From positions 999,501 to 1,063,500 of the forward strand of contig OZ005605.1 in the NCBI GenBank assembly GCA_963930655.1: 64,000 nucleotides of DNA, written 5' to 3'. The DNA comes from Myrica gale (Eukaryota > Streptophyta > Magnoliopsida > Fagales > Myricaceae). Below, in pieces: positions 1 to 11,728 of this stretch. The position numbers were made by a program, and so were the translations under genes. The notes beneath the pieces are model-generated. The model ran no database searches. It was not told the origin of the DNA and saw only the letters and a list, made by a program, of their open reading frames with translations. Each line of letters begins with the position of its first letter. The first letter of the stretch is position 1.

Positions 1-1089
1 AAACTACTCCGAGTTAGCAGTCACCTGAAATCTACTAAGAAGAAAACCTTACAAATAATGATTTAGACACGGGGAACGCCTGTTGCTGACTCTGACAACT
101 CTGCTGTAATAATCTAAGCGTCTCTACTTAGACCCACTCTGTGCAGCATTTACCTCAGACCTCTGAATTCTCCACAAACAACCTTGTTATTCAATCACCC
201 TTCAACGCTATGAAGGTTTCACAAAGGTGATTGAATATGAGAAAAAACTAGTTAATTGTGGTTCTGAATCTCTAGAAGTTTTTCTCTATCAAATGGTGGC
301 TCTAGGAACTCAAGAATATCATCTCTAGGGTTTTTGAGTGGCCTCCAACAAAACCATAGAAGATACCTTAAGTTTGTCCATATATAGGGCTCTGAAAATT
401 AGGGTTTTTTGAAAATCGGAAGTTCACGCTTGAGCGTCAATCGCACATGGGTCGAGCGTGAACTCTCTGTGTCACATAGATCGGTCAAGCGTGGGTCAAA
501 CCTCAGAACAACATTAGTCAAACCTTAGGAGGGTATGAACTCAACTTGCCTTCATAACAATATGAGAAACTTCCAAAACTCTTGAACAAGTCAAACTTAA
601 CATAAAACAATTATAACTCAAAAGAAACATATTTTGACACGGAATTTTATCAATAGCAAAAAAGACACTAACAATAGGAAGAGATACTTAATTAGCAAAT
701 TATTACAATAACCAACACTATAGAAATGCAGTCCATTCCAGTTTTAGTGCTCTGAATCTGCACTGCTGCATCGGGGAAATTAGTATTGTGGTGAATCTTT
801 TGGCAATCATGCAGTTTCATAATCTCTGATGCCCAGTTGCTCCATAATCAATTTTATTCATTCTATTCTTGTCCGTGATAATATATGAGTTCTGAAACTC
901 ATTTTTGTAAGAATTTGTGTTTGCTTTAGTGTCACGTATCTGGGTTCCTCATCTGACCTGGTAGAAGTCTTCATGAAACAAGTATGATGTGTTGTGTTCA
1001 TTGCGTTCATCAGACTTGCAGCATGTGTGATTATGGTTATGAAAAATTCCAGGATGCTCTTAATTAACTTATTTCCATTCCTTTACAGG
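1..1089. other. Intergenic or intronic DNA, no gene seen
   Basis: No supportable reading frame. A short inverted repeat lies at 422-463 (GTTCACGCT against AGCGTGAAC). The last 60 bases look like intron 3' sequence ending in TTTACAG at 1083-1089, just before the candidate exon at 1090. Confidence 0.5.
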
Positions 1090-1197
1090 ATTTCTGGATA
1101 TTAATCTTAGTATCCTTTATGTTGGCGACAGCAGCTGCCTTGCTTTATACTCTCCATGTGTACCTTGTCCGGAAGCACCTCTTTCACTTTGAAAAGG
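1090..1197 (+). CDS. Candidate orphan exon encoding a membrane segment
   Basis: A 36-codon open stretch sits between a good acceptor (pyrimidine tract, CCTTTACAG at 1081-1089) and a donor (AAAG|GTATTT at 1198). It is phase 0 at both ends. The peptide has a hydrophobic run of about 23 residues (ILILVSFMLATAAALLYTLH) followed by basic residues (VRKHLFHFEK), which reads as one transmembrane helix with a cytoplasmic flank. I do not recognise the family. It may be an internal exon of a gene that starts left of the window, or a relic cut off by the hAT insertion that begins within 200 bases. No neighbouring exon was found. Confidence 0.3.
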
Positions 1198-1391
1198 TAT
1201 TTTGGCTGACTAAGAAGACTACCTGAAGATGCATATTTGAAGTTAAACAGTAGGAGCACAATTACTCTTGCCGTTTGCGTTCCCTGTAGGATATCTCCTA
1301 TAACGATTGCATAGCAATTGCATTTGCTAGTCTGACAATAAATTTTCATTGTCCGCTATGAATTTTGTTTTTGTTTTGTTTCGTTTAGATA

Positions 1392-3871
1392 ATTGAAAGG
1401 TTTTTCACAAAAAAACCACGGAGCGTGGAGTCGTTGAATACTCCTAATGTGTTTACTAGTTCTGAAATGGATACTAGTTTGAAAAGACCTTGTATTGAGT
1501 TTAGTCCAGATGATATTGTTGTTGACTCAGGGTTATGTAAATCCATTGAAGAATATGATGTTATGATTATTGATCAAGTTCGTAGGGAGTACTTGATCAA
1601 AGGTCCTTGTCAACCGCGTAGCCATAATTTTTTCCGGAAGAAATATGAGAGTGATATGAGAGGTTTTAGGGCGGTATGGTTCAAAGATTATCCGTAGTTG
1701 GAATATAGTGTATCAAAGGATGCCGCATATTGCTTGTGGTGTATTTGTTTAGGCGATCTAGAGGGGCTAGGTCCGGGGGAGACGTGTTTACTTCTGTGGG
1801 ATTTAACACATAGAAAAATGCAGTGAAAGTTTTTGGTGAGCATGTTGGTACACATGATAGTGCTCACAATGAAGCTAGAATGCAGTGTGAAGCATTCCAA
1901 AATCAGCGACAAAGTGTGTCGCATGCGTTATCCGTACAAGTGCATGATATAGAGAATGCTTATCGCATTCGTTTAACATCGGTTTTAGAATGCATTCGGT
2001 TTCTTTTGATGCAAGGATTGACTTTTCGTGGTCATGACAAGTCCGAGGGTTCATTGAGGAAGGAAAATTTTCTTGAACTTTTGGAATGATATGGTAAGCA
2101 TGATGAAAATGTTGCTAAGACAATTAAGAGTAATGCTTCTGGAAACAACCAAATGACTTCTCCAAAAACTCAGAAAGAATTGGTGAATGCTTGTGCAGCG
2201 GAGACCACGATTGCTATTATCAAAGATATTGGGGACATTTTTTTCTCTCTTATGGTTGATGAGTCTCGAGATAATTCAGTGAAAGAGCAAATGACAGTGG
2301 TTTTGAAATATGTGAACAAACGTGGACAGGTAATTGAAAGGTTTCTTGGTGTGGAACATGTTCCTGATACTTGTTCTAAATCTTTGAAAGATGTAATAGA
2401 CAAATTGTTTACAAGTCATGAGTTGTCAATATCCAAATTGAGAGGTCAAGGGTATGATGGGGCATCAAACATGCGAGGCGAGTTCAAGGGGTTGAAGTCG
2501 CTCATTTTGAGGGATAATCCTTCTGCTACCTATATCATTGTTTTGCTCACCAACTTCAACTGGCAGTTCTGGCTATTGCAAAGAATAACGTTGAAGTTGC
2601 TGATTTTTTTAATTACACTTCTTTTATTGTGACTATGGTCGGAGCTTCTTGTAAAAGAAAAGATAATCTTCTGCAAAGTCAACATGAGAAGATAGTGGAG
2701 AGGTTGGAAAATGGAGAGATTTCTAGTGGAAGGGGCAAAAATCAAGAAACCGATCTTGTACGACTAGGTGATACTCGTTGATTATTATATCTCATTACAA
2801 CAATTTTCTTTTCTTTGTTTATTGGTTTTTAATTCCCGTAACATTGTAGGTGACACTCGTTAGGGTTCATACTACACCACAATAACGCGTCTCTTTGCTA
2901 TGTGGTCAACCGTGTCAGACGTTCTTGAAACCATAAATGAGGATGACACTTGCCCAGAACAAAGAGTCATGACTAGGAGCTTGATGGGTAAGATGCAAAG
3001 CTATGAATTTGTATTTGCTTTGCATTTGCTGAGGAAGATAATAGGAATTACAAATGCATTGTCACAAGCTTTACAGGGAAAGGATCAAGACATTGTAAAT
3101 GCTATGAGTTTGATTAGAGTTGTGAAGGAACGGTTGCAGGAGTTGAGGGAGATAGGATGAGATGAATTTTTGGAACAAGTCAAAACATTTTGTCTTCTGA
3201 ATAATTCTATCAATGTGCCCAATATGGAAGATATTATATCAACTCGCAGTCGTTCGAGGCGTGGAGGGCAAACAATTACTTATTTACATTATTTTCGTGT
3301 GGAAGTGTTCTGCCAGGTTATTGATTTAATTGCTCAAGAGATGAATGATCGTTTCACAGAAACAAGTACGGAGTTACTTCTTTGCATAGCATGTCTTGAT
3401 CCAAGGGACTCATTCTCAACATTTGATCTTGATAGGTTATGTCGTCTTGCTGAGTTTTATCCAGAAGATTTCTTAACAACTGAGAAGTTGTTTCTCAGAG
3501 ATCAGCTTGAAACCTACATTAGAGATGTTAGATTGCATGAAGCTTTTTCTAGGCTTCAAGATATTGGAGGTCTTGCTGTAAAGATGGTTGAAACCAGAAA
3601 GAATATTTTGTATCCACTAATTTATCAGCTTATTGAATTAGCATTGGTCTTACCAGTTGCGACTGCAACCATTGAGAGAGTGTTCTCTGCGATGAAGATT
3701 ATCAAGACTGATTTGCGTAATAGGATGAGAGATGACTGTATGAATGATTGTATGATAGTGTACATCGAGCGGGAAATTTTTGAAACTATAGAGAACAAAG
3801 TCGTTTTGCAACATTTTCTGAAGATGCAGAAACACAATATCCAATTGCCCCCTCTCAGTCGTAGTACATAG
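1392..3871 (+). pseudogene. Degenerate hAT transposase, TTF/ZMYM1-like (DUF4371 + hAT dimerisation)
   Basis: The reading frame resembles the plant TTF-type zinc-finger hAT proteins. The start (ERFFTKKPRS from 1395) matches the usual MERFFKR beginning but the ATG is replaced by ATT at 1392. A DUF4371 region follows at about 2150-2760 (VDESRD, GQGYDGASNM, and after a frameshift near 2560 HQLQLAVLAIA). The hAT dimerisation region is at about 3600-3780 (PVATATIERVFSAMKIIKTDLRNRM, abbreviated). In-frame stops occur at 1695 (TAG), 2087 (TGA), 2861 (TAG, in the conserved DTRW motif) and 3158 (TGA, in GWDEF). Three of the four fall where the family has Trp. The segment 2764-2850 looks like a retained intron. 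The protein cannot be made intact. The element is old and probably inactive. Family assignment is firm; subfamily is less so. Confidence 0.85.
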
Positions 3872-4004
3872 TACGATATGTGTATTTCAATATTTTTAGT
3901 CTTTAATTTTTAATATTGTAATTCTAAGACAGTTTTTAGCATTACGTATAAAAAAATTTCAGTCATTTCACTTTAAAAGTTCGCCATGGTTGACTTCTAT
4001 TTCT

Positions 4005-4017
4005 GGTTCCGCCACTG
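4005..4017 (+). repeat. Right terminal repeat of the ZMYM1-like hAT
   Basis: GGTTCCGCCACTG is the reverse complement of the CAGTGGCGGAACC start typical of this hAT group and lies 130 bases after the transposase stop. No matching left end was found before 1392, so the element looks 5'-truncated or the left end has decayed. Confidence 0.55.
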
Positions 4018-4539
4018 AATATTACCATAGGGTTACACCCAGAGATGGTGGCTAAGCTGGTCGTACCCTCCTCTTTTACCTTAAAAAAAGATTAAAACAA
4101 GTAAAATCTTCATCTCCGATGATATTTTTTACCGGATGAAAGTTTGTCTACAGCTCATCAAACTACCACACGATTTATAATGCTTATCCCAACTGACTAT
4201 GCCCAAATCAGTATTTTAATGTAGAATTTAGCTCAAACTCTACGAAGTAGTGGTTGAGAGATCACCATGCTCCCGCGTAGAAATGATACCATTCAAGTCA
4301 CAATCAAGGAGTCCTAATCAAAGAGACACATATTGTGGTCCTCATATCTTCCTACAAACTTCTTCACCTGGTGAAGGCTGTGTTCTGTTTTTCGATTTGA
4401 AAATGGAACGAAAGTCTTAATGAGCCTCAGAAAATCACCCAAATCTGCTCAAGGGTTGCGACAGTACTGTTCTTTCTCATTCTCTTCAAATTATGGTCAA
4501 ATAATTAGTTTTTCGTGAATAAATTATTTGAAGTTTCAA
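4018..4539. other. Noncoding, related to later repeat units
   Basis: No gene. The stretch near 4260-4380 (AAATGATACC...AAGTCACAATCAAGG) is similar to 10285-10320 and 17820-17850, so the repeat family described for 4540-5010 extends into it. Confidence 0.5.
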
Positions 4540-5010
4540 TAGTAGAGAATGGCAACAGCCTGCCAACCCAGCACCTCCCCCAGCAGGAACTCAGAATAAA
4601 ATCTGATATTCTCTATCGATGATTGCCTTTCCCATCCACACCCGGCCTTGGCAAACCTACTACCAAGTATGCCCACCCAAACACTTCTATAACAAGAAAC
4701 CTCTGCAGAATGCAGTAGAATTGAAAGCTACAGCGAAGGATACACTTTCAAATATATTAAGAATTAATATTCGACCACGGATGATATCCACACTGGAAGT
4801 CATAACATTTTGGAACACAAGATAGGTAGTCTCCTCAGTTGCAAACCCCATGAGTAAGAACCTTCCTCAATAAACGTCCAAGCCGTTTTTCTGGCATAAT
4901 CTAATGGGTGGCTAGCTTTTTCCTCTCTTTTCCCTCGGACGATCGCCGTTCTTATCTGAGTTAGGTTGGTACTTCTTTGGGCCACCTATAAGTACGACAG
5001 TATCCTAACG
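4540..5010 (+). repeat. Noncoding repeat unit A with TATA-like block
   Basis: First of four diverged copies (A 4540-5010, B 7600-8040, C about 8800-9065, D 19195-19655). Shared blocks in order: a CAGC..CC..CAGCAG segment, a segment around ATATGCC...AAACAC, ATGAGTnnnnACCTTCCT, CCGTTCTTATCTGAGT, then GGCCACCTATAAGTAC with the TATA-like core at 4985-4995. Reading frames are not conserved between copies, so this looks like noncoding or regulatory DNA. Function unknown. Confidence 0.6.
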
Positions 5011-7599
5011 TGTATCTTATTTTTTGGTATTTCCATGCTGTACACATAACCTTTTTCTCCAGACAAAAGCTATTTTTCCAATCCCTTTTTTGCTAGAAAG
5101 GAAATGAATCCGTGTTCTAATATGCACAGTAGACAGTATAGGATCTTCGAATATGATATATGAAATACATAATACTGTAACTTCGCTCAAGGAAAGAGAA
5201 CGAGATCCAAGAGAGAGAGAGAGAGAGAGAACATGGCTGGTTTCTCCTTCACAAACAAGTACGATATATCGGGGGGGGGGGGGAAGAAGAAGGAACCGGA
5301 TATAGTTGAACATAAGGAGACCATAATTAATTAAGGTTAGAGACTCTAATTAAACCCGTATAATTTTTATGTGCCCGGAAGAAAACATAGCTAGGGTTTT
5401 GGAAAAAGATTATTTAAGAGAAAAAAAATCACTTCTTATTATAACATAAAGCGTTCATAAAACTGAATTATCTTTCTTTAAGAAGGAATAAGATGTTGCT
5501 CTGGAAAAAAAAAAGAACACAAAATAAAAAAATGTTATCATGCACGTATATGAAACCTGATCTTTATTATAAAGGAAAAATGCTTCTTACTCGAGTCTAG
5601 TAAAGAGAAAATAACTACAAGCTAGGAAGGGCCATATTAGGCTTTTTATTTTAGTAAATGGCACCTAGCTAGCATCTCTTAATTGCCCAAACCATTAAAA
5701 AATTGATAAGGTCGTAATTAAATTACTAGTTAAGATAATATATCTAGTATAATATTTAATAACTATTTGTAGTATAGGGATCAGGTTCGAGTAAAAAGTC
5801 AATCTCCGAGAATATATAAATAATGTTTATGAAGTGCATGTCTCCGAGAATTCTGATGCCAGCTGAAAAAAAAAGATCTGTATTTAAATATAGTCAATTA
5901 AAACGATAAGATTCCAGATATTAATATATATATTCAAAGTAACGACATGTTACTAGGTGAGAATCTAACATAATAAATTTCTCTCTTCTAAACAAAAGTG
6001 AGATTCACCTATACCATATATATATATATGGAGGTATATTTAGAGAAATGCATCCATACGGAGCCACTGGCTCCTTAGGAGTGCAGTTGAACTTAATTAT
6101 CTGCACAATACTATATACATATTGCATACATACATACATACATACATACATTCAAAAATATCTATATGTATGCATGCATATGGAAACAGAAGATCGGGCC
6201 TTAACTACTGAGCTGTGTCCTCATAAAATTAGACATGCATAAAGCAAAGTTATTACCACAACAATTACCCCAAGAGAAAGTGCAAATAATACATGCCATT
6301 GGCACAATATAAAACTTTAGGAAGAAAAAAAAATCGTGTCCTTTTATCTTGTACTTCTAAAAGCCTCTTTAGATCACTTCAATGTTTTGCAATATGTTTT
6401 CTCTTTTTCTCTAATGCCTTTTAGGAAATAATTACTCCTCATAGCATCGTCCTCTCACTAAAAGAAACACGTGCTTCGGCTACACGGAAGTTGCGGAAGA
6501 GTGGTTGAGAGGTCACTGGCTCAAAAATTGTGATGGTTTGAACTATTCTTTAAATTCATTTTCAGAAGAAAAAAAATTAGAAGACCGATTTGCTTTTGTC
6601 AAAAAGATATGAACCGTCCAAAGCTCTCATTAATGTGTTGACAAAATAGTAACCATTCAGTAGGACTCATTAGGACCTTTAATTAGGATAGAATCTCGAT
6701 CCCCATTTTAGTCACAGTCAAGGAGACACATGATCGATGCTCATCCTCGCGTACATGATCGTAGCTGGTAGATCTTCTTTAAGATGGTGACAATGTGGTG
6801 TGACACTCTTGATCTCTCCTCAATTTACAAAGGACCATAATGATCAATCGTGTTTTCATAGAAAAAACCTGACAGTGAGGAAACGAGGATTAGGTGTAGA
6901 TGTACTGTTTTATACCAGTAATTTGTTCATAGGATTCGTACGTGTTAGTATTCAACTTTGGAATTAGCTAGCTAATCAAAGATTTTATAAACAAAAGTGG
7001 AGGGCTATTTGAACAAATGTCTCCAAATTAGTTAACCATACGTCGACAGTGTAAGAGTTAAATATGTAAACGGCAGAGCTCATGATGTGGGGACCCGCGG
7101 TCTTGACTGACTAGTGTTAAAGATATTAGCAGGGTACGTAGAGCGCGCGACGGATGTTACCGACAATATTAGAACTGATGCTGAATGATTATCCACAAGT
7201 TGATCAATTAATGATTAATTGCATCATATAATGTTTACTTGGGGTACTATTAATTAAAGGGAATTGGAAATTAATGAGACTTATAACATCACACGATTCT
7301 CCTCGATCGATATTGACGCGTTATTAGTTATTTCTTTATCTCGAGAGTCAAGACGAACAAAGAAACATAGTACAATTATATAAATTAAGAAAAACATGTA
7401 AGCATTAAGTACGATAAGATTCACACTTATAAACGACTGATTTTTTAAAATATTATATAATTTATTTACTATATCCGTCTTTCTTTAAATACATCATACT
7501 AATTTGGATAGGAACTTATAAACAATATTAATTCATAATTTCTCAATATTAAGAAGTGATTGAATTAACTCCACCAGTTAAAGTAATCATGCACGCACA
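5011..7599. other. Noncoding, microsatellites and diverged repeat-unit DNA
   Basis: No supportable gene. Contains (GA)n at 5213-5230, a run of 13 G at 5271-5283, and (CATA)n at 6126-6150. Parts of 5040-5240 and 6690-7110 resemble 9080-9250 and 10280-10740, so this is probably the body of the repeat unit that follows each TATA-like block. Confidence 0.5.
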
Positions 7600-8040
7600 G
7601 TAATAGAACTAGTGCAGTAACACAGCAAATACATGCCAGACGGCACCTCCACCAGGAGAAGCTAGCAGAATAGGAAATGTTAGTTACCATCGTGATTTAA
7701 TTCCAATAATATTCCCTCTCATCCACGCAACATGGGACGACAGCTACCTCAAATATATGCCCCAAAGGACACCCACATAGTGTATCAATACATTTCCCCA
7801 TAGAAAACCTTGTAAAAGTACTTAATGATGCAAGCAGGAGCGTACATGTCCTTGCTTCGTTAGAATATTCTAGGATGGGTAATATCCCAACTACACGACG
7901 TATAAGTTGTCCCCCAGTTGCTATAACTCCATGAGTCACATGCAGCCTTCCTGACTCGGCTCTATCTAAATGATCTTAACAATGTGCGTTAGCTATCTGG
8001 GTTTCTTCTCTGTCGTCTAGCTAGCCGTTCTTATATAGGA
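7600..8040 (+). repeat. Noncoding repeat unit B, most diverged copy
   Basis: Matches unit D in CCAGACGGCACCTCCACCAG, in ATATGCCCCAAAGGACACC, in GAATATTCTAGG, in CCATGAGTCAC with CCTTCCTGAC, and in GCCGTTCTTAT at about 8024. The TATA-like core present in A, C and D is not conserved here. No coding frame shared with the other copies. Confidence 0.5.
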
Positions 8041-8799
8041 TTCGAATTTAATTTGCTTAATTAGTTGATGATCTAGGATAACTGAAAACAAGTTCTATGA
8101 TGAATCGGCCAATAGATAAATTGATATGACAAAGATATGTCTTAATGTCTCTTGATTTGTTACCATCAAATAATAGGCCTTCGAATCCCTAAATCAATTT
8201 ACAATCAACTTCATGAAAGGCTGAAACACAAGAAAGCAATTTTGGTTGCCCCATACATGTGATCTAAATCCTTTTAAAAAGAATAAACTACAACCTTATG
8301 AAAATTTTAGTCGAGTTGCATATATATCAAAAGACACTAGCTATTTAGAAAAAAACAAAAACAAAAACAAAGGACACTAGCTAGCTAGGTACCATCTGGT
8401 GAAGGCCCTATACAGGACATGATCTCTTTGTGATAGCATTAATATTCTTTAAACCACAACCACATGACATGTATAGTTAGTACTACAACACATGATTTCC
8501 GAATGACGACGAACGTATCAAAAAATTAGGTCAATCCATTAGGCATTTAAGGAAGACGTACGGTCTAGTCTCTGATGGGTTAATCCCTATAAAGTCTTTC
8601 CTTGGTCTTGTTACATGCATGCACCGGCTTCACTGCACTTGCAACGATAAATCAAGGACTCGCAGTACTCGATCGGTTCGTAGCAGCAGGTTTCGAAAGA
8701 CAAGCGTATAATCACTATTATCAAGAAACTTTCGTTACAAAACCTAGAGTTTAATAATTTAAATATAACAACGCCGGCGCATCTAGCTATTTATATTTT
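8041..8799. other. Noncoding, AT-rich
   Basis: No gene. GGTGAAGGCC at about 8399 corresponds to GGTGAAGGCTGTG near 4370 in unit A's upstream flank, supporting a large repeated unit. Confidence 0.45.
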
Positions 8800-9065
8800 T
8801 GGGAACAACCCCTCTACCAGTCAAGAGCACAACACAATTGCCTGGCCCAGTTTCAAACTCCACGAGTCACGACCTTCCTCAACAAACACCCAAGCTATTT
8901 TTGGGTTTTAATTTCTCGATAGCTTTCTAGCTAGCTACTTGTTTTTGAGTCTTGACTGTCTGGCCGTGATCTTTGGCCGAGTGATCAGTTAGCTAGGTTG
9001 GGAATACCCTAGGCCATCTATAAGTACGTACGGTGGTATCCAACTGAACGGGATATCCTATTTTT
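8800..9065 (+). repeat. Noncoding repeat unit C with TATA-like block
   Basis: Contains CCACGAGTCACGACCTTCCT (about 8861-8880) and CTATAAGTAC at 9018-9027 followed by GTGGTATCCAACTGAA. Very similar to unit D in the core. It leads straight into the 1.7-kb duplicated segment that starts near 9083. Confidence 0.6.
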
Positions 9066-9082
9066 GCTATTTTATTGATGTT

Positions 9083-10742
9083 AATATATTTTTTCTCAGA
9101 CACAAGCTGTTAATTATTCATTAATTACAATTGCCAGTATTTTAGTATGATGAATAGACTATACAATGTCGCTACGAAAATAATTATATTAAATAACCAG
9201 TTACATTTATTTATATATGCAACATGGCTCAGGGAAAAAGAAACTGAGACGTGCACCTTAATTAGTTGACTAAGTTATAATATCTTTCTCCGGTCCTACA
9301 TTTGTCCTGGCGGGATGTATGATCCATGCAAATATATAGAATCAAAATCAATTCTCACATGAAGATTTCTTTTGAAATTTTAACTGCTATATTTAACTTC
9401 AATAGTTGAGAAGTTAGCACATTAATTAAGATACATAAACCAATTTTTGTTTTGTTTTGTTTTTTCTGAGAATTAAATACGTTCCATTTTGAAATTAACT
9501 TTCTATTTGAGGATTGAATAGAAGAATATATATATGATCAAGGCAAGTACCTTGTATTATGATCATGATATGTGCTAATTCATTAAAAAAAATCTGAACT
9601 CATTAATTTGGAAAAAAAAAGTAAGTAATATTTTAGTTCCAAAGTGGCAATTAGTTCTTAATTAGGGATTTCAAAACCTTAGTGGGTTGCAATTAGCTAT
9701 AGCTACTTCATTATAGAGTGTGTTCGGTTAAGGTGTTTTGTGAGGATTTTTTGTGTTTTGAGAATTTTTATGTGATGTTAACTTTATTGGTATGCGTGTT
9801 GTAGTTATATTTATGTGGTGTGAAAAATGATGTTTGATTGTAAAATTCTGAAGATTCAAAAAATCATGAGGATTTAATTTAATCGTGAGTGGGTAGCCAA
9901 CCGGCACACACTAATTATCTTATAACATGCATGGACAATATTACATTCTCTTGGTCAAAATTCCGGCTGTTTCTAATAGAAACCCTAGCCTATTTTTATA
10001 TTCTTGGTTTTGGTTAAACAAGAGAGAGAGTAAAAGAAGGATGTATATCTGCTCAATGACTTATTTCCTTGACTGGGACAGGCCGTATTGCTTTGCCAGA
10101 AGAAAGTTAGGTCATGTGTACAGGTTCCCAATAAATGGTCCCAAGTGCCTTTGATTTGCCAAAAACATGGCTGCATATATATTTCGTATAATTTGCAAAA
10201 CCTACTTTCCTATGATATTTATCTCCTCCAATATTATGTAAAATAGTGGGTCATGAGAAGTCGTCGTGTCGACGCGCGCAGTACAGAAATGATGCCGTTT
10301 AAGTCACAATCAAGGACAATAGAAAAACAACCGAAAGAGCGATGTTTGAGTTGTCTACACGTGTTTGACAAGATTAGTTTTGAAGCCAGTGACAAAAGCA
10401 ATAAAAAAAAACCTCGATTTTGAATGTCTTGTTGCTGCTTTTCTTCGCATCAGATCACGTCCAAAGGGATTAGGTACAGCCTTAGTACTGTTTTTATAGC
10501 AGCAACAACCTAGGTCATATATATATATATGCAATTAGTTTTGGACCTCTAGATTCCAATTTTCAATTGATTGAATTAGTCACACCTGGGAGATTTTACG
10601 ACAACCATGATTCTTTACGCTAAATCGGAGGCTATCTGCAGAAATTTTCCAAATTGAGTTAACCAGAAGACACTGCTACATATACTAATTAATATAAACA
10701 AGAGACAGCTGATGTGGACCGGTCCCTTATTGACAATTGTTG
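9083..10742 (+). repeat. Duplicated noncoding segment, copy 1
   Basis: Nearly identical over its length to 16484-18300. Shared landmarks include CAGACACAAGCTG at the start, ATGGCTGCATATATATTTCG in the middle and GATGTGGACCGG at the end. No conserved long reading frame. Compared with copy 2 it carries an extra 161 bases at 9717-9877 and lacks a roughly 130-base stretch found near 16917-17045. The shared DNA ends at GTTGTAGA near 10742. Confidence 0.8.
9717..9877 (+). mobile_element. Small MITE-like insertion in copy 1
   Basis: Present in copy 1 and absent from the matching site of copy 2 near 17202, so it is an insertion or deletion made after the duplication. It begins GTGTGTTCGGTTAAGG and has the same style as the TGTTTG-ended MITEs elsewhere in the window. 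Confidence 0.55.
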
Positions 10743-10908
10743 TAGACCAGAAAGCAATTGGATCTGATGATAGGGGAGACCTCTGCAATTGTTGGCAGCA
10801 TAATCAAGTAGAGTAAATTAACTGCGTTTTGGCGGATTTTGCATCTCATTTGGACGTCGAACATGGATGGCAGAACTCATGGTACAGAGTGTCGTTTGCT
10901 AGAGCTCA

Positions 10909-11567
10909 GTGCATGCTCTTGTTGGGTCAGCAAACGCGGATAGATTTCCGCTATACATGTTTGAGCTAATCATGGATGAGGCTTGGGGAATTAAGGATTA
11001 TAGCCTCCTATACGGCGTGTTCCTGACTCAATTCCTCATTTTCCAGGGTGTCGTGATCGCTGACGTGGAGAATCGGAAGGGGGTTATGAGCACACTGAAC
11101 AAGTTCACCTTGTCCAGGAGCAAGGAGCATTGACATATCGGTTCGCTCGTAGAGCAGCAGCAGCCCCAGCGGGAGCAACACAGCCATCGACCGGTGCCTG
11201 ACCGAGCAGATCAGAGGCACATCTCGAGACAGGAGCTCCTTCAGTGCCTCCTCCCTTTGTGGCCCAGCTATTTGCGGACCACGACAACCGTGTCAACGCG
11301 ATTGTGAGGTCCGCTCTACAGCCTCTTGAGGGTCATGTCGAGAAATTGGAAAATCAGATAGAGTGGCTCCGGGAAGACCAAGAGTCCATTGTTGCGATGT
11401 TGCACAACAAGACGGTCGTGGCTCATATGACGCATGTCGACGACGCGTTGGAAGAAATCAAGAAGACCCTGGATGAGTTCAATACAGAGGCAGATCCACA
11501 GAAGATTCCCGGAGATATTCCTGATGACGTGGCGACTTTCCATGATGCTCTTCGACCTTATTTTTAA
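10909..11567 (+). pseudogene. Fragment of a plant transposon-associated protein (Transposase_32-like)
   Basis: Two adjoining frames read RFPLYMFELIMDEAW, SLLYGVFLTQFLIFQGVVI and then, after a frameshift near 11133, a coiled-coil-like stretch (EKLENQIEWLREDQESIVAML) ending at 11567. This order resembles the plant putative transposon protein domain found next to retroelements and CACTA elements. The frame break and missing N-terminus mark it as a relic. The family call is from memory of pattern only. Confidence 0.4.
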
Positions 11568-11728
11568 TTATGTTTTTACTATCTATTTTGGACATGCATT
11601 TGGATTTCTGTTTTTATTTATTTGTTTGAGACTGTGTTTTATTTGGATTTGGGTTTTTATTTACGTATTTGGAAGATATCTGTTTTATTTTTGTGGTTAA
11701 AAAACGTACCTTTAATATTTAGGATCAT

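Noticed and set aside
6126..6150. CRISPR-like short repeats
   Set aside because: It is a simple (CATA)n microsatellite without spacers, in plant DNA.
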